In this document: positions 16,755 to 25,309 of the stretch, piece by piece | Layout: every line of letters begins with the position of its first letter | Numbering within the stretch: the first letter of the stretch is position 1 | Assembly (NCBI RefSeq): GCF_000816845.1 | Contig: NZ_CP006877.1 | Span: forward strand, 501,501-565,500 | Direction: 5' to 3' | DNA length: 64,000 bases | From: Rhizobium gallicum bv. gallicum R602sp | GTDB taxonomy: Bacteria > Pseudomonadota > Alphaproteobacteria > Rhizobiales > Rhizobiaceae | Program-made: the position numbers and the translations under genes | Notes under the pieces: model-generated | The model's database searches: none | What the model saw: the letters and a program-made list of their open reading frames with translations, nothing else | Told to the model about the DNA's origin: nothing

Positions 16755-17893
16755 CGCACCAGTGCTCCGAGTTTTCCGACCGCCCTGCAGAAGCGCGCTC
16801 GGGAATTCACTTCCACCGGCAGCACCCCGCGGTTGACCGCCTCATTTAAGGTATCCCAATCATCCGCGATCACGTGAGTGGGGATCTCCCTGAATATCTT
16901 GTCCGTTTGCTGCCGGCGCACCCCGAGGCCGAAAAGCTTGGTGCGGTATTTGTTGATGACGATGAATATTTGATCCGAATTGCCGCGCAGCCGAACCAGA
17001 TTGGCGAACAGGTCCTTGGCTTGCGAAAGCGCGGGAATCGTCATTTCGGTCACGATGCAGACACTGTTGACGGAACTGAGCACATCGTACTTCCACGGCG
17101 TATCGTAGTAGGGAATGTCGATGACGGTGTGATCGCTCTCGAAGGCGGCTACGTCCAGCATCCGCAGCACCAGTTCGGAGCCCCTCGGTGTCAGAAGGAC
17201 GGACGGCTGCTTGAAGGACAGCAGCGAAAAGCCGCCCGAATGACGCTTGCGGACCAGATCGATGAATTCCAGATCAACCCGGGAAGGGTTGGCGATGACC
17301 GGTTTCAGGTCGTAGTCGTTGACAAGGTTAAGATAGTAGCCGAGCGCCCCCGATGAAAAATCCATGTCGAACAGATTGACCCGCGGCCCGTAATTCTTGG
17401 TCGGCTGGGCAAGCACATGCGCCAGCGACGAAGCGATCACGCTGGCGCCCGCACCGCCCACGGCCGAAACCACGGCATGGACCCGGCTGTCGCTTGCCCC
17501 GATGCCGGGAGCGTGGGTCGAGATCATGTCGATCAACGCTCGGCGCTCGAGGGGCTTCTTCAACCAATCTTTGCCGTTCAGGCGAAAGAGCAGCCGCAGC
17601 ATATCGTCCGGTAGATCTTGGGAAACGACAACGAGCGGAACGTCCCGATGGCTGGTGCGGAACGCGAACAGTTCCGGACGGTGAAGTAATTCGCCGTCGT
17701 CAACGTCGAGAACAATCAGGTCGAACTGCGTCGAATCGAACCGTCCTTTTTCGCCAAGCGCCTTCAGTGCCACATGGCGCACATCGTAACGCGACAGCGC
17801 ACCGAACACATCGAGCATGAGGCTTGCGGCCGCAGCATCGTCGGAAAGGACTAATATCTTGGTGGATGCGGCAATGTTGATGTGAGCTGTCAT
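16751..17893 (-). CDS. cpaE: Pilus localisation ATPase CpaE/TadZ
   Basis: Two-domain protein of 380 residues: an N-terminal atypical receiver (ILVLSDDAAAAS...FDLIVLDVDDG, residues 10-120) and a ParA/MinD-like ATPase domain (about 135-380). The P-loop is degenerate, SAVGGAGASVIASSLAH, lacking the usual Lys before Thr/Ser, which is common in TadZ. FDMDFSSGALGYYLN and HTVIDIPYY match the later ATPase motifs. CpaE positions Tad machines at a pole in Caulobacter. It precedes the L,D-transpeptidase gene with a 4-bp overlap. Confidence 0.92.
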   Translation of the reverse strand: MTAHINIAASTKILVLSDDAAAASLMLDVFGALSRYDVRHVALKALGEKGRFDSTQFDLIVLDVDDGELLHRPELFAFRTSHRDVPLVVVSQDLPDDMLRLLFRLNGKDWLKKPLERRALIDMISTHAPGIGASDSRVHAVVSAVGGAGASVIASSLAHVLAQPTKNYGPRVNLFDMDFSSGALGYYLNLVNDYDLKPVIANPSRVDLEFIDLVRKRHSGGFSLLSFKQPSVLLTPRGSELVLRMLDVAAFESDHTVIDIPYYDTPWKYDVLSSVNSVCIVTEMTIPALSQAKDLFANLVRLRGNSDQIFIVINKYRTKLFGLGVRRQQTDKIFREIPTHVIADDWDTLNEAVNRGVLPVEVNSRARFCRAVGKLGALVR

Positions 17894-17921
17894 TTCGCTT
17901 TCCTACGCAATATTCAAGGAG

Positions 17922-18545
17922 TCAGCAGGTCGAACAAGTCTTGAGGTCTTCCGTGGTGATCGTCACCGGATGGGCTGGAATGACGATGTCGTTGATCCCG
18001 AGCAGTGCCCCGAGGACTGGCAGATCGAAGGTGACGTCGCGCACCTCCAGCCGCATCGTCAGCACCGGCCCGTCCGGTCGGCCCCAGTAGCCGAGTCCCG
18101 AGCGCTGGTAGGTCACCATCAGATTCTGGGGCTTTATCCGCCAGTTGAAGTCGCAAATGCCAGGGTGGGGGTCACCCGGCACGCTGCAGAGTCCATCGTT
18201 CCCCAGGACGATCCGGTTCAATGCCGCCGTGCAGTTTGCAAGAGCCGGTCCGCAGGTTGAGGCAATCGCCGCATCGTTCGGCGCGGCCTTGCCGTTGTCG
18301 AGTGGATCGGCGGCTTCGATCGGGAAAACGGCATCGAAATTCGTTGTCAGCGGATCGGATACTGCAGCCAGGCGGGCGCCATATTGCAGTGCCTTGACCG
18401 TCTGGTTCCACTGCGCCATCGCATAGCCAAACTCGACGAAGGCGGAAAACACCAGCATAACGATCGGAAAGGTCAGCAGCCCCTCGGTGAGGCTGACGCC
18501 ACGGGTATCTTGCCAGAACGCTCCAAATGTCCGAAAGGTCACCAT
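17922..18545 (-). CDS. TadE-family minor pilin-like protein (TadF position), cysteine-rich
   Basis: TadE-like pseudopilin of 207 residues. The N-terminus has the TadE signature GVSLTEGLLTFPIVMLVFSAFVEFGYAMAQWNQ, a single hydrophobic helix with the conserved Glu. The periplasmic part holds six cysteines and ends in CSTC, so disulfides are likely. It overlaps the preceding tadE by 7 bp and ends 28 bp before cpaE. It probably acts as a minor pilin or pilus-initiation factor processed by the prepilin peptidase. Confidence 0.88.
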   Translation of the reverse strand: MVTFRTFGAFWQDTRGVSLTEGLLTFPIVMLVFSAFVEFGYAMAQWNQTVKALQYGARLAAVSDPLTTNFDAVFPIEAADPLDNGKAAPNDAAIASTCGPALANCTAALNRIVLGNDGLCSVPGDPHPGICDFNWRIKPQNLMVTYQRSGLGYWGRPDGPVLTMRLEVRDVTFDLPVLGALLGINDIVIPAHPVTITTEDLKTCSTC

Positions 18546-19021
18546 CCGATATACTTCTCTTCATGGAAGGAACTGATGGTGATGGCATCGATTCCGAGCC
18601 AGTCGAACAGAGGCGAAGTCTGGTAGAGGTGAGCGGTAGAAATAGTGATGTTCCCATCGGCATCGGGCGCCGCGATGGTGATGTCCGCAGGGTCCTTCCA
18701 ACCCGGCACGCGGGGTTTGGCGTCCGCTGCAGGAGTTTGCGTTCCAAAAAAGGCGATCGTCTTAGCCGTTGTCTGATTGCATGTCGGCGCGTAGGTCCCC
18801 GACGCCGGCCGACAGCGCGACAAGTAACGCCCGGCATCGCGCAGGCCTGCGTCGATCTGCATCCGCTCCCAGAAAATGTTGCCGAACTCGAGAATACCGG
18901 CGGCGAACAGCGTCACAAAGGGCACCGCCACCAGCGCTTCGGCCAGTACCGCTCCCTCCTGCCTTGACCAGAACCCGAGACCAAGGCCTTGCCGGACGAA
19001 ATTGCGGAGCGCCATCATCAT
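18539..19021 (-). CDS. tadE: TadE-family minor pilin-like protein
   Basis: TadE pseudopilin of 160 residues. Signature EGAVLAEALVAVPFVTLFAAGILEFGNIFWERMQIDAGLRDAGRYLSR near residues 22-68 with the conserved Glu. A predicted periplasmic domain follows. Three Met codons in a row open the gene (MMMALRN), overlapping the tadG stop by 4 bp, so the exact first residue is open. It is flanked by tadG and the second TadE-like gene, the standard trio of minor pilins. Confidence 0.9.
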   Translation of the reverse strand: MMMALRNFVRQGLGLGFWSRQEGAVLAEALVAVPFVTLFAAGILEFGNIFWERMQIDAGLRDAGRYLSRCRPASGTYAPTCNQTTAKTIAFFGTQTPAADAKPRVPGWKDPADITIAAPDADGNITISTAHLYQTSPLFDWLGIDAITISSFHEEKYIGW

Positions 19022-20625
19022 CGGACGAGTTCCGCTTCTTCGCGCAGGAACTCATCGAGCGTACCGCGTCCGCCCTTGCCGGTTATGTCGATCATTTCGA
19101 GCGAGAGATATCGCTCACCGGCATCCTTGATCGCCGGCTTTGTCAGGAACATCCGGGCAAAGGCGACCGCGCGGGTGGCCTTATGGCCGTTCAGATGGCC
19201 AACGGACTGCTCGTAGCCGCAGTTTACGATGGCAGAGAAGATCTCGCGGCGATCGCCATATTCGGCCGCCGTATAGGCCGCGAGATCAGGCCCGCTGTAG
19301 CACTGGCCGCCTGTGGCAGGCGTCCCCGTCTCGCCGTTCGCCGAGGCATGGCTGATGAGCGCCGGATTGGTGAGTTCGTAGCGGTAGACGTCGTAGGCGG
19401 AGGGCTGGGATGGTGTACCGGCTGCCTGCTGCGGATAACTGGAGTGGCCGCTTAAGATCGTGCTTGTTGAGGGAGCGGCCGTTCCCTGAGCAACGTTCCA
19501 GTATGTCGTATACTGCCAGTTGTTGCCGCTGCTGATCTTGCCGCCGGAGAGGGAGTTCATGGCCGCTCCGTAGCCTAGCGGCAAAGCCTGGGCGGGATCG
19601 CCGACAATGTCTTCGACTTTTACCGGATCGTATGTATCGCATCCCTTGCCGCCCTTTCCGGTTATCGTTTGTGCAGAGCGCACGTTTTGGGCTGGACGAT
19701 AACGATAATCGCCCTTCACTTTATTGAACGACGAGGAGTAGTAGCCGAAGCGCGTATTCACGCCGTCTTCGACCGGCCCCGCCTTTGCACCGGTCTCGGT
19801 ATCGAGGCTGTCACGTGTATAGCAGGTACCGGGATTACCGGTGGCAAGAGCCTCCGCCAGCACGGACGCCCCGTTACCCAAGGGAGTTCGCAAAAACCCG
19901 AAATTGCCAGGACCGGGGTTGGATGCCGAGGTGCTGTGAAGCTCGATTTGCACGCCATAGAGATTGCCGGCCGCAAAATTGGTGTGTAAAGCCTCTGCCG
20001 CATCTTCGCTTGCAGTCTCGCTCGTGTTCCCAACGGGCTCGAACGGATTGCAGATAAACATCGGCGTCACGTCGCAGGCGCTCACCCGGTAGACCGCCAC
20101 GGCATCCGCCGAGACATTCACTGTGTCACGCGTGAAGCCGACTGGTATCGGGAAGATCGTCTGCATCGCCTGTTCTTTGGCGATAACCCAGGCATAGGAG
20201 GCTTCATTGGAGTTCTCCGCCTCCATCGTGTCAAGGTCGATGTCGTCGTCATCCTGATCCGGTATGCTCTTGAGATATCTAACAATAACGGTGCTCCCGG
20301 CATCGTTTCCCGGATCATAGCTCACCGTTACGTACGAGCCGAGCGACATGCCGTTTCCGCCGCCGGAAAAAGCTGCACTGTTGGCAATTTTCTCGATTGC
20401 CGCGTCCGCCCGGTCGATCGCATCGTCGCGGCCGTCGAGTTCGCGGGCTCCGGCGAGCGCCATCGCATCGACGGCGGCCTGCAGGTCGGTATGCAGATTG
20501 CCGCTACGGCCTACATCGATGACCAGCAGCGAAAAGCCGAGAAGCAGCGGCATGGCGACGAGCGTCAAGGCGATGACGTAGCCATGATGGTCATTCCAGA
20601 ACCGTCGGATAACCCTGCTAAGCAT
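19018..20625 (-). CDS. tadG: Pilus assembly protein TadG
   Basis: Large TadE/TadG-family protein, 535 residues, with one N-terminal membrane helix (HHGYVIALTLVAMPLLLGFSLLVIDVG) followed by DLQAAVDAMALAGARELDG, the typical TadG start. The rest is a large periplasmic domain rich in Gly, Ser, Asn and Thr with scattered cysteines. The ATG at 20625 is preferred: GGGGG is 7 bases upstream, but only one base from the ATG at 20631. It comes 92 bp after the small lipoprotein gene and overlaps tadE. Confidence 0.88.
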   Translation of the reverse strand: MLSRVIRRFWNDHHGYVIALTLVAMPLLLGFSLLVIDVGRSGNLHTDLQAAVDAMALAGARELDGRDDAIDRADAAIEKIANSAAFSGGGNGMSLGSYVTVSYDPGNDAGSTVIVRYLKSIPDQDDDDIDLDTMEAENSNEASYAWVIAKEQAMQTIFPIPVGFTRDTVNVSADAVAVYRVSACDVTPMFICNPFEPVGNTSETASEDAAEALHTNFAAGNLYGVQIELHSTSASNPGPGNFGFLRTPLGNGASVLAEALATGNPGTCYTRDSLDTETGAKAGPVEDGVNTRFGYYSSSFNKVKGDYRYRPAQNVRSAQTITGKGGKGCDTYDPVKVEDIVGDPAQALPLGYGAAMNSLSGGKISSGNNWQYTTYWNVAQGTAAPSTSTILSGHSSYPQQAAGTPSQPSAYDVYRYELTNPALISHASANGETGTPATGGQCYSGPDLAAYTAAEYGDRREIFSAIVNCGYEQSVGHLNGHKATRAVAFARMFLTKPAIKDAGERYLSLEMIDITGKGGRGTLDEFLREEAELVR

Positions 20626-20717
20626 TGGCATACCCCCATCGCGGCGCTATCGCCGTGACGTCCGTGTTTTGTGCGTCTTTTCCTTCCGGCGCTGCCGCCG
20701 TTCATGCCGTTCGATAG

Positions 20718-21026
20718 TTACCTGCCGAGGGCTGCCCCACCGGCCGTTCCATTGGCCGCCATGGCCGGAACCGGCTGCACGATAACCGACCCGCCGTTCT
20801 GGTAATCGGTGACCACCCTGCGGATCACTTTGCCGTCGCTGGCGATACGAGTTCGCTGCGCTTGCGGCGGGAACGGGTCCTGCGTATGTATGGCCTTGTT
20901 GGCTTCCACGGCGTTCCCGAGCCCGAAGGTGATCGAGTCGCGATGGTTCATGTAGTCGGCGCAGCCGGAAAGGAGGCTGGCGACGATAAGGACGAGAAGC
21001 GCGCGCTTATCTTTTTGCGACAGCAA
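20718..21026 (-). CDS. Small tad-locus lipoprotein (CpaD position)
   Basis: Lipoprotein of 102 residues. A TTG at 21026 with AGGGAGG six bases upstream is the start, overlapping the end of the secretin gene by 20 bp; an ATG at 21062 has no site. The signal ends in lipobox LSGC. Mature motifs are HRDSITFGLGNAVEANKAIHTQDPFPP and a C-terminus rich in Ala/Gly. CpaD normally occupies this place between cpaC and the rest of the cluster, but is about twice as long, so this is either a short CpaD-like pilotin or a distinct rhizobial lipoprotein. It probably supports the secretin. Confidence 0.78.
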   Translation of the reverse strand: MLSQKDKRALLVLIVASLLSGCADYMNHRDSITFGLGNAVEANKAIHTQDPFPPQAQRTRIASDGKVIRRVVTDYQNGGSVIVQPVPAMAANGTAGGAALGR

Positions 21027-22494
21027 GTTGGCCTCCCTTGTCCAGATCGAGACGATGGCCATAGGGGCCCTTCACACCTTCGCCGTTGCGAAAGCGCCGC
21101 AGCATGTCCTTGTCCACTTCCAGTATACCGAGCGCGAACAGCTCCGCGTCGTTCGACGAACGTGTCTGGTCGAGCGGACTGTAGAGGTCCTCGCCTGGCG
21201 AGGCCGGCCGCACGATATGCGGTGTGACGACGATGACGAGGTCGGATTCCTTTTTCTGGAAACTCGTCGAGCGGAACAGCGCGCCGAGAATCGGTATCTG
21301 CCCGAGACCCGGCAATTGCTGGATGTCCTTGGCATTGATTGACTGCAAAAGCCCCGCCATTGCGAAGCTCTGCCCGTCGCGCAGCGCCACCGTGGTGCTG
21401 GCAGCGCGCGAGATGAAGCCCGGATTGCCGTTGACGTTGATCGATGTATCGAGCTCGGAGACTTCCGGCTCGATCTGCAGATTAATGAGGCCGTCATCGA
21501 GAACCACCGGCTTGAAAGTCAGCCGCACGCCGAAGGGACGATAATCGGTCTGGGTGGCGACGGTCGCGCCGTTTGTCGTCGTCGTCAGGATCGGTACCTC
21601 GCCGCCTGCATGGAAGCTGGCGGTCGAGCCGCTCATGGCGATCAGGTTCGGCTGCGCCAGTCGGCGCACCACACCTTTCTGCTCGAGCGCGTTGATCACC
21701 ACGTCAATTTGGCCGCCCGAGATTTCCAGCACCTTTGCGATTAGTTGGCCGAAGGGCTGCATACCCGTCGCTGCGCCCTTGGGGTCGAGCAGGGTGCGGA
21801 CGAGGCTGCCGTCGTCCACTCCGATGCCCTGGCTGGTCGTTGCCTTGCCGATGCCGTTGTTGCCCTGTCCGGACCAACCAATCCCGAGGTCACGGCCCGT
21901 CTGGCGCGAGGCTTCGATGACACGTACCTCCAGCATCACCTGCTGGCTGTCGCTGACCTTGAGCTGGTTTAGCACCGGCCGCTCGGAATAGGATTGGGCA
22001 ATTTCAATCACCCGCTGCAATTCCACGGCATCACGGACGATGCCGGTCACGCGGATGCGATCGTTGGAGTTGAATACCCTAACCCGGGCCGAGGGCGCGG
22101 CGGAGCGGATTGCGAGGGCCGCCTCGCTGAAATCGCTGGCGACACGGACGTCGATGACGCCGAGCAATCTCTTGCTGTCGTCATAGACCGAGATATTGGT
22201 TGCGCCGATCTGCTTGGCGCGGATGAACAGCGACCGGTCTGACAGCGGCACCACGTCGATCATATCGGCGCTGCCGATGACGAGATCGCCGAACGTCTGG
22301 CCGGTATTGAGCGTCAGCGTCTCGTTTGGAGGCAGCGTGACCTGCTGGACCGATCCGCCGAGCGTCACGAACTTTTCCTGTGCGTCGGCGCGTCCGGCAA
22401 AGCCTGGCCCCCAGCACACAAAGGCCGAAAACACTGCAACTAGTGCCGCAAGGCTTCTTGACCCTGCATTTCCCTTCTTGCCACACCTCGACAT
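21007..22494 (-). CDS. cpaC: Tad outer-membrane secretin CpaC/RcpA
   Basis: Type II/III secretin forming the outer-membrane pore of the pilus. 495 residues from the ATG at 22494 (GGGGGTGAAGGCAGGC upstream); an in-frame ATG at 22548 is possible. Signal peptide to about residue 38. The N-terminal pilus/BON-type part reads VTLPPNETLTLNTGQTFGDLVIGSADMIDVVPLSDRSLFIRAKQIGATNISVYD. The secretin domain has VMLEVRVIEASRQTGRDLG, GGEVPI and VALRDGQSFAMAGLL, ending in SDLVIVVTPHIVRP. It lies between cpaB and the small lipoprotein. Confidence 0.94.
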   Translation of the reverse strand: MSRCGKKGNAGSRSLAALVAVFSAFVCWGPGFAGRADAQEKFVTLGGSVQQVTLPPNETLTLNTGQTFGDLVIGSADMIDVVPLSDRSLFIRAKQIGATNISVYDDSKRLLGVIDVRVASDFSEAALAIRSAAPSARVRVFNSNDRIRVTGIVRDAVELQRVIEIAQSYSERPVLNQLKVSDSQQVMLEVRVIEASRQTGRDLGIGWSGQGNNGIGKATTSQGIGVDDGSLVRTLLDPKGAATGMQPFGQLIAKVLEISGGQIDVVINALEQKGVVRRLAQPNLIAMSGSTASFHAGGEVPILTTTTNGATVATQTDYRPFGVRLTFKPVVLDDGLINLQIEPEVSELDTSINVNGNPGFISRAASTTVALRDGQSFAMAGLLQSINAKDIQQLPGLGQIPILGALFRSTSFQKKESDLVIVVTPHIVRPASPGEDLYSPLDQTRSSNDAELFALGILEVDKDMLRRFRNGEGVKGPYGHRLDLDKGGQLAVAKR

Positions 22495-22553
22495 GCCTGC
22501 CTTCACCCCCCTCGTTCGGCCGCCGCGCTTGTTGCGGGCATCCCGCATCTATC

Positions 22554-23465
22554 TCACTGGATCAGGCCGACTCTGTGCTCCTCGCGCTTCGTCGTGTTCC
22601 ATACGCCCACAGTTGCCCACTTTGGCTCAATCGGCAATACCGGTTCGACAATGCTTTCGACAATCTGGACTTGTTTTTCCCGCTCTGGCGTCTCCGCCAG
22701 ATCCTTGCCGAGTTCGGTCGCTATCGGGCCGCCACCAAGGTCGGCGACGGTGATCTGCCGCGTCTCTTCGATAGAGGACGAGGCGATGTTGCGAAGCGTC
22801 AGCGACAGCGTGCCGATTGTGGCGCCGAGCGTGAGGCGCTGCGCCTCGTCGGTCGTCACCTCGAAGGTCACGGTTTTCACCACGGAAGGCTCGTCCTTGC
22901 GCTCGTCCGCGGTCTGGTCTACGGCCAGCACCTTGACCCCCTGCAGCAGCACGTCGACAAAGGTTTGGTCGTTGCCGGCCTTGCCGCGCACGAGCCGCGT
23001 CAAAAGCACGTCGACGCGGTCGGACGGCCGCACAAAGCCCGCGACACCGAGCACGTCGTTGACGCGGATGGAAACCGCCTTCATGCCCTGGTCGAGCGCC
23101 GCCGACAGCGTGGCACGCTCGCCGGCACCGGTGATTTTCGAGGAAAGCACCGGCTCGCCCGGATCGATCGCCGCCATCGCATAGCGCGGCTGGGCATCGT
23201 CGCCGACTACGGCATCGATGCTTGCGAACGAGCCTGTGGGTGTTTCGTTTGAGGGCCAGGGAATGGCCTTGAGATTTTCGGGGCGGATCCGGTCGCCGAA
23301 GCGCATTGGCTTGGCGGCGACAACCAATGACTTTTCTTGCGTCTTGGTGCGGCCCATCGCCAGCAGGCGGGCCTGCTGATCGGCGAGATACTCGCGCATT
23401 CCAAACACCGCTGCTCCTGCGAGCACGAAAGCAATAACGAGACTGAAAATCGTTGAAGAACGCAT
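22554..23465 (-). CDS. cpaB: Flp pilus assembly protein CpaB/RcpC
   Basis: CpaB-family protein of 303 residues with one N-terminal membrane helix (IFSLVIAFVLAGAAVFGM) and a SAF domain (about residues 48-115: VVAAKPMRFGDRIRPENLKAIPWP). The RcpC domain follows (AVSIRVNDVLGVAGFVRPSDRVDVLLTR). The ATG at 23465 follows an overlapping GTG at 23468. It is separated from the pilin gene by an intrinsic terminator, so it is probably read by partial readthrough or its own promoter. It works with the secretin in the periplasm. Confidence 0.92.
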   Translation of the reverse strand: MRSSTIFSLVIAFVLAGAAVFGMREYLADQQARLLAMGRTKTQEKSLVVAAKPMRFGDRIRPENLKAIPWPSNETPTGSFASIDAVVGDDAQPRYAMAAIDPGEPVLSSKITGAGERATLSAALDQGMKAVSIRVNDVLGVAGFVRPSDRVDVLLTRLVRGKAGNDQTFVDVLLQGVKVLAVDQTADERKDEPSVVKTVTFEVTTDEAQRLTLGATIGTLSLTLRNIASSSIEETRQITVADLGGGPIATELGKDLAETPEREKQVQIVESIVEPVLPIEPKWATVGVWNTTKREEHRVGLIQ

Positions 23466-23554
23466 CACCGCTACTCGCTACACTGGGTGAGATACTTCCA
23501 TCTAAGATGGCTAATTTAGAAGAGAGGCGTTAACAAAACCCCTCTCTCCAGCTC

Positions 23555-23578
23555 AAAAAACGCTGCTCAGGAAGCAGC
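23555..23578 (-). terminator. Intrinsic terminator after flp
   Basis: On the minus strand GCTGCT (23578-23573), a 5-base loop and AGCAGC (23567-23562) are followed by G and six T. It begins 10 bp after the pilin stop codon and lies before cpaB. Such an attenuating terminator would give much more pilin mRNA than assembly-gene mRNA. Confidence 0.75.
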
Positions 23579-23587
23579 TGAGGTGCA

Positions 23588-23809
23588 TCAACCCTCCTCG
23601 CCGCCGCCGCCCGCAGCCGGTGCTTCGAGGTTTTGAGCCTGGAACCAAGTCGCCCACGATGACCACGCCGTGTTGAGTTCCTCGCCGATCAGGACAACTG
23701 ATGCAACAACTCCGCCGACCAGCAAACCAAGCAGAATAAGATATTCAGTCAGTGCGACGCCGTCTTCTTCCCGCGCGAAAGCGCGTACGCTATTTACAAG
23801 TGCTTTCAT
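23588..23809 (-). CDS. flp: Flp-family type IVb major pilin
   Basis: Pilin of 73 residues. Prepilin peptide ends at EEDG, followed by the Flp motif VALTEYLILLGLLVGGVVASVVLIG with the Glu-Tyr pair; cleavage would be after Gly17 by the peptidase encoded at 24074. A second half NTAWSSWATWFQAQ and an unusual acidic Gly tail (GGGGEEG) complete it. AGGTAA precedes the ATG. It is the promoter-proximal gene of the tad array, divergent from the prepilin peptidase. Confidence 0.93.
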   Translation of the reverse strand: MKALVNSVRAFAREEDGVALTEYLILLGLLVGGVVASVVLIGEELNTAWSSWATWFQAQNLEAPAAGGGGEEG

Positions 23810-24073
23810 CGAGAATTACCTCCAGATTACTTGGCTCGCCGTCATTCCCCCGGCACCGCCTCTTGCCGTCGAGACCACCCCTCCGACTAGATATATTAAT
23901 AATCTGTTAATTCTAATTTAGTCAATTAGAGATAACGAATACGAATCGACGCGTATAGTTTATGGTTAAGATGCGACTCGACAAAACTCGTCATTAAAAC
24001 CGTCCCATCGCGGCCCGCATCGGCTCTAGAGCTAGACTTATGTAGATTATCTTCGCCAATAGGGTTAGGTGGC
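23810..24073. promoter_or_regulatory. Divergent flp / prepilin peptidase promoter region
   Basis: A 264-bp AT-richer spacer between the pilin (minus) and peptidase (plus) genes. It must hold promoters for both directions. Runs such as TTAATAATCTGTTAATTC and TTAGAGATAACG stand out from the GC-rich surroundings. I could not assign definite -35/-10 boxes. Confidence 0.45.
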
Positions 24074-24655
24074 ATGACACAAATAGTCAGCTTTACTACG
24101 TGGCTTTCAGTATTGCTTTTTCTTTACGCCGGGTGGACCGATTTCCGAACATGGAAGATCCCAAACACACTCGTCCTCGCGCTCGTGACCCTGTATGCGC
24201 TGCGCGCCGCGGCCGTGATGCTTGGCTCCGAGGATGTCGGCGCGACGCTGTTTGCCTCTACTGGGATCGGCGGCGATGTCGGTGCCGGCCTGCTGATGTT
24301 CGCGCTCGGTGTCGTGCTCTGGGCTGTACGGATGTTCGGCGCCGGTGACGCCAAGCTTTTCCTGCCGATCGGCCTTTTCGTCGGCTGGCACGGTATGCTG
24401 CCGTTTTCGATCTTCCTACTCGTCCTCGGCGTCGCGACGCTGCTGATGCTGCGGCTGCCGGTGCCGCTGCCCTTTAGGCATCTCGCCTTTTTTATGCGCA
24501 TCGAGGAAATTCGGGCGAGCCGCAAGGTACCCTATGGCGTCGTCATGGTCTTCGCGGCGCTCCTTACCCTTGCTCTGCCCTCGGCAGAAACTGACGCTTC
24601 GGCAAGGTCCGCTTCCAAGGCACCAGGAGTTGCCGCACGATTGTTTACGGTATGA
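24074..24655 (+). CDS. cpaA: Prepilin peptidase CpaA/TadV
   Basis: A24-family aspartic prepilin peptidase, 193 residues, with about five membrane helices. The two catalytic aspartates are visible in GWTDFRTWKIPN and GAGDAKL. It lacks the N-methylating domain, as usual for Tad peptidases. It is transcribed divergently from flp and should cleave the Flp pilin and the TadE-like proteins. No gene follows closely. Confidence 0.92.
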   Translation: MTQIVSFTTWLSVLLFLYAGWTDFRTWKIPNTLVLALVTLYALRAAAVMLGSEDVGATLFASTGIGGDVGAGLLMFALGVVLWAVRMFGAGDAKLFLPIGLFVGWHGMLPFSIFLLVLGVATLLMLRLPVPLPFRHLAFFMRIEEIRASRKVPYGVVMVFAALLTLALPSAETDASARSASKAPGVAARLFTV

Positions 24656-24985
24656 TCACCAGCATGAAAGCGACGAACTGGAGACAATAGTCATCCCCAA
24701 CAAGGTTCTCCGCGAGAGGCCTCAGGTTAATGTTCGCTTTTTTAGAGGTTACGTCGTTCGCAACCGGGGCTGGGTCAGTCCGCCGGCACGCGATTTTGCG
24801 CCAGAGCCGTTGCGCCGAAAACCGCGTTAGAAGCGAGGCAGTTGCCGGACAAATATTACGTGCTACCAGAGCGGCTCCAAACCACGACGAAATCGAGATT
24901 GTGATCGGCCAACTTAAGTTGCCGTCAAATCAGATTAATGAGACTAAGGAAATGATCTAGCAATGGCTCAACGGACGCGGCCCGC
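24656..24985. other. 330-bp stretch with no recognisable gene
   Basis: Open frames here are short and have no ribosome sites or family resemblance. It lies between the prepilin peptidase and the right-hand repeat, where the inserted segment would end; it may be scar or degraded DNA. Confidence 0.5.
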
Positions 24986-25279
24986 TCAACAGAATTGAAT
25001 GTCGAATTTCTTGGACAAGTCGGACTGCGTCAGTGGCTTTTGGTAGTCGGGCCATTGTTTTCTTAGGGCCACGAGCGCTTTGGCCGCCGTCGGCGGCTTG
25101 TGGGCTTGAAATCCATCGATTTGATGGAGCAAGAGCGTTTCGTGGCAAATGTCCTGCCAGATGATGTCTATGCCATTGTTCTTGGCCAGTGCTTCCGTTT
25201 GGTGACGACTTGTAGCGTTCGTCGCCACCTGATCAAAATCTAACAAGACAGCTTTGATAGAGGCCGCGCTGACGCTCAA
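24986..25279 (-). CDS. Hypothetical protein, possibly a gene remnant
   Basis: A 97-residue frame beginning at a TTG with no strong ribosome site. It contains LLDFDQVATN and ICHETLLLHQIDGFQAHKPPTAAKALVALRKQWPDYQK. The latter is vaguely like the C-terminal NPCFE-x-LLLH motif of RloB/Toprim-type defence proteins, and the length suggests only the C-terminal part of such a protein. It lies 31 bp from the right-hand direct repeat. I do not assign a function. Confidence 0.35.
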   Translation of the reverse strand: MSVSAASIKAVLLDFDQVATNATSRHQTEALAKNNGIDIIWQDICHETLLLHQIDGFQAHKPPTAAKALVALRKQWPDYQKPLTQSDLSKKFDIQFC

Positions 25280-25309
25280 ATTTTTCTATCTTCTGAATCG
25301 CGAGTCTAA

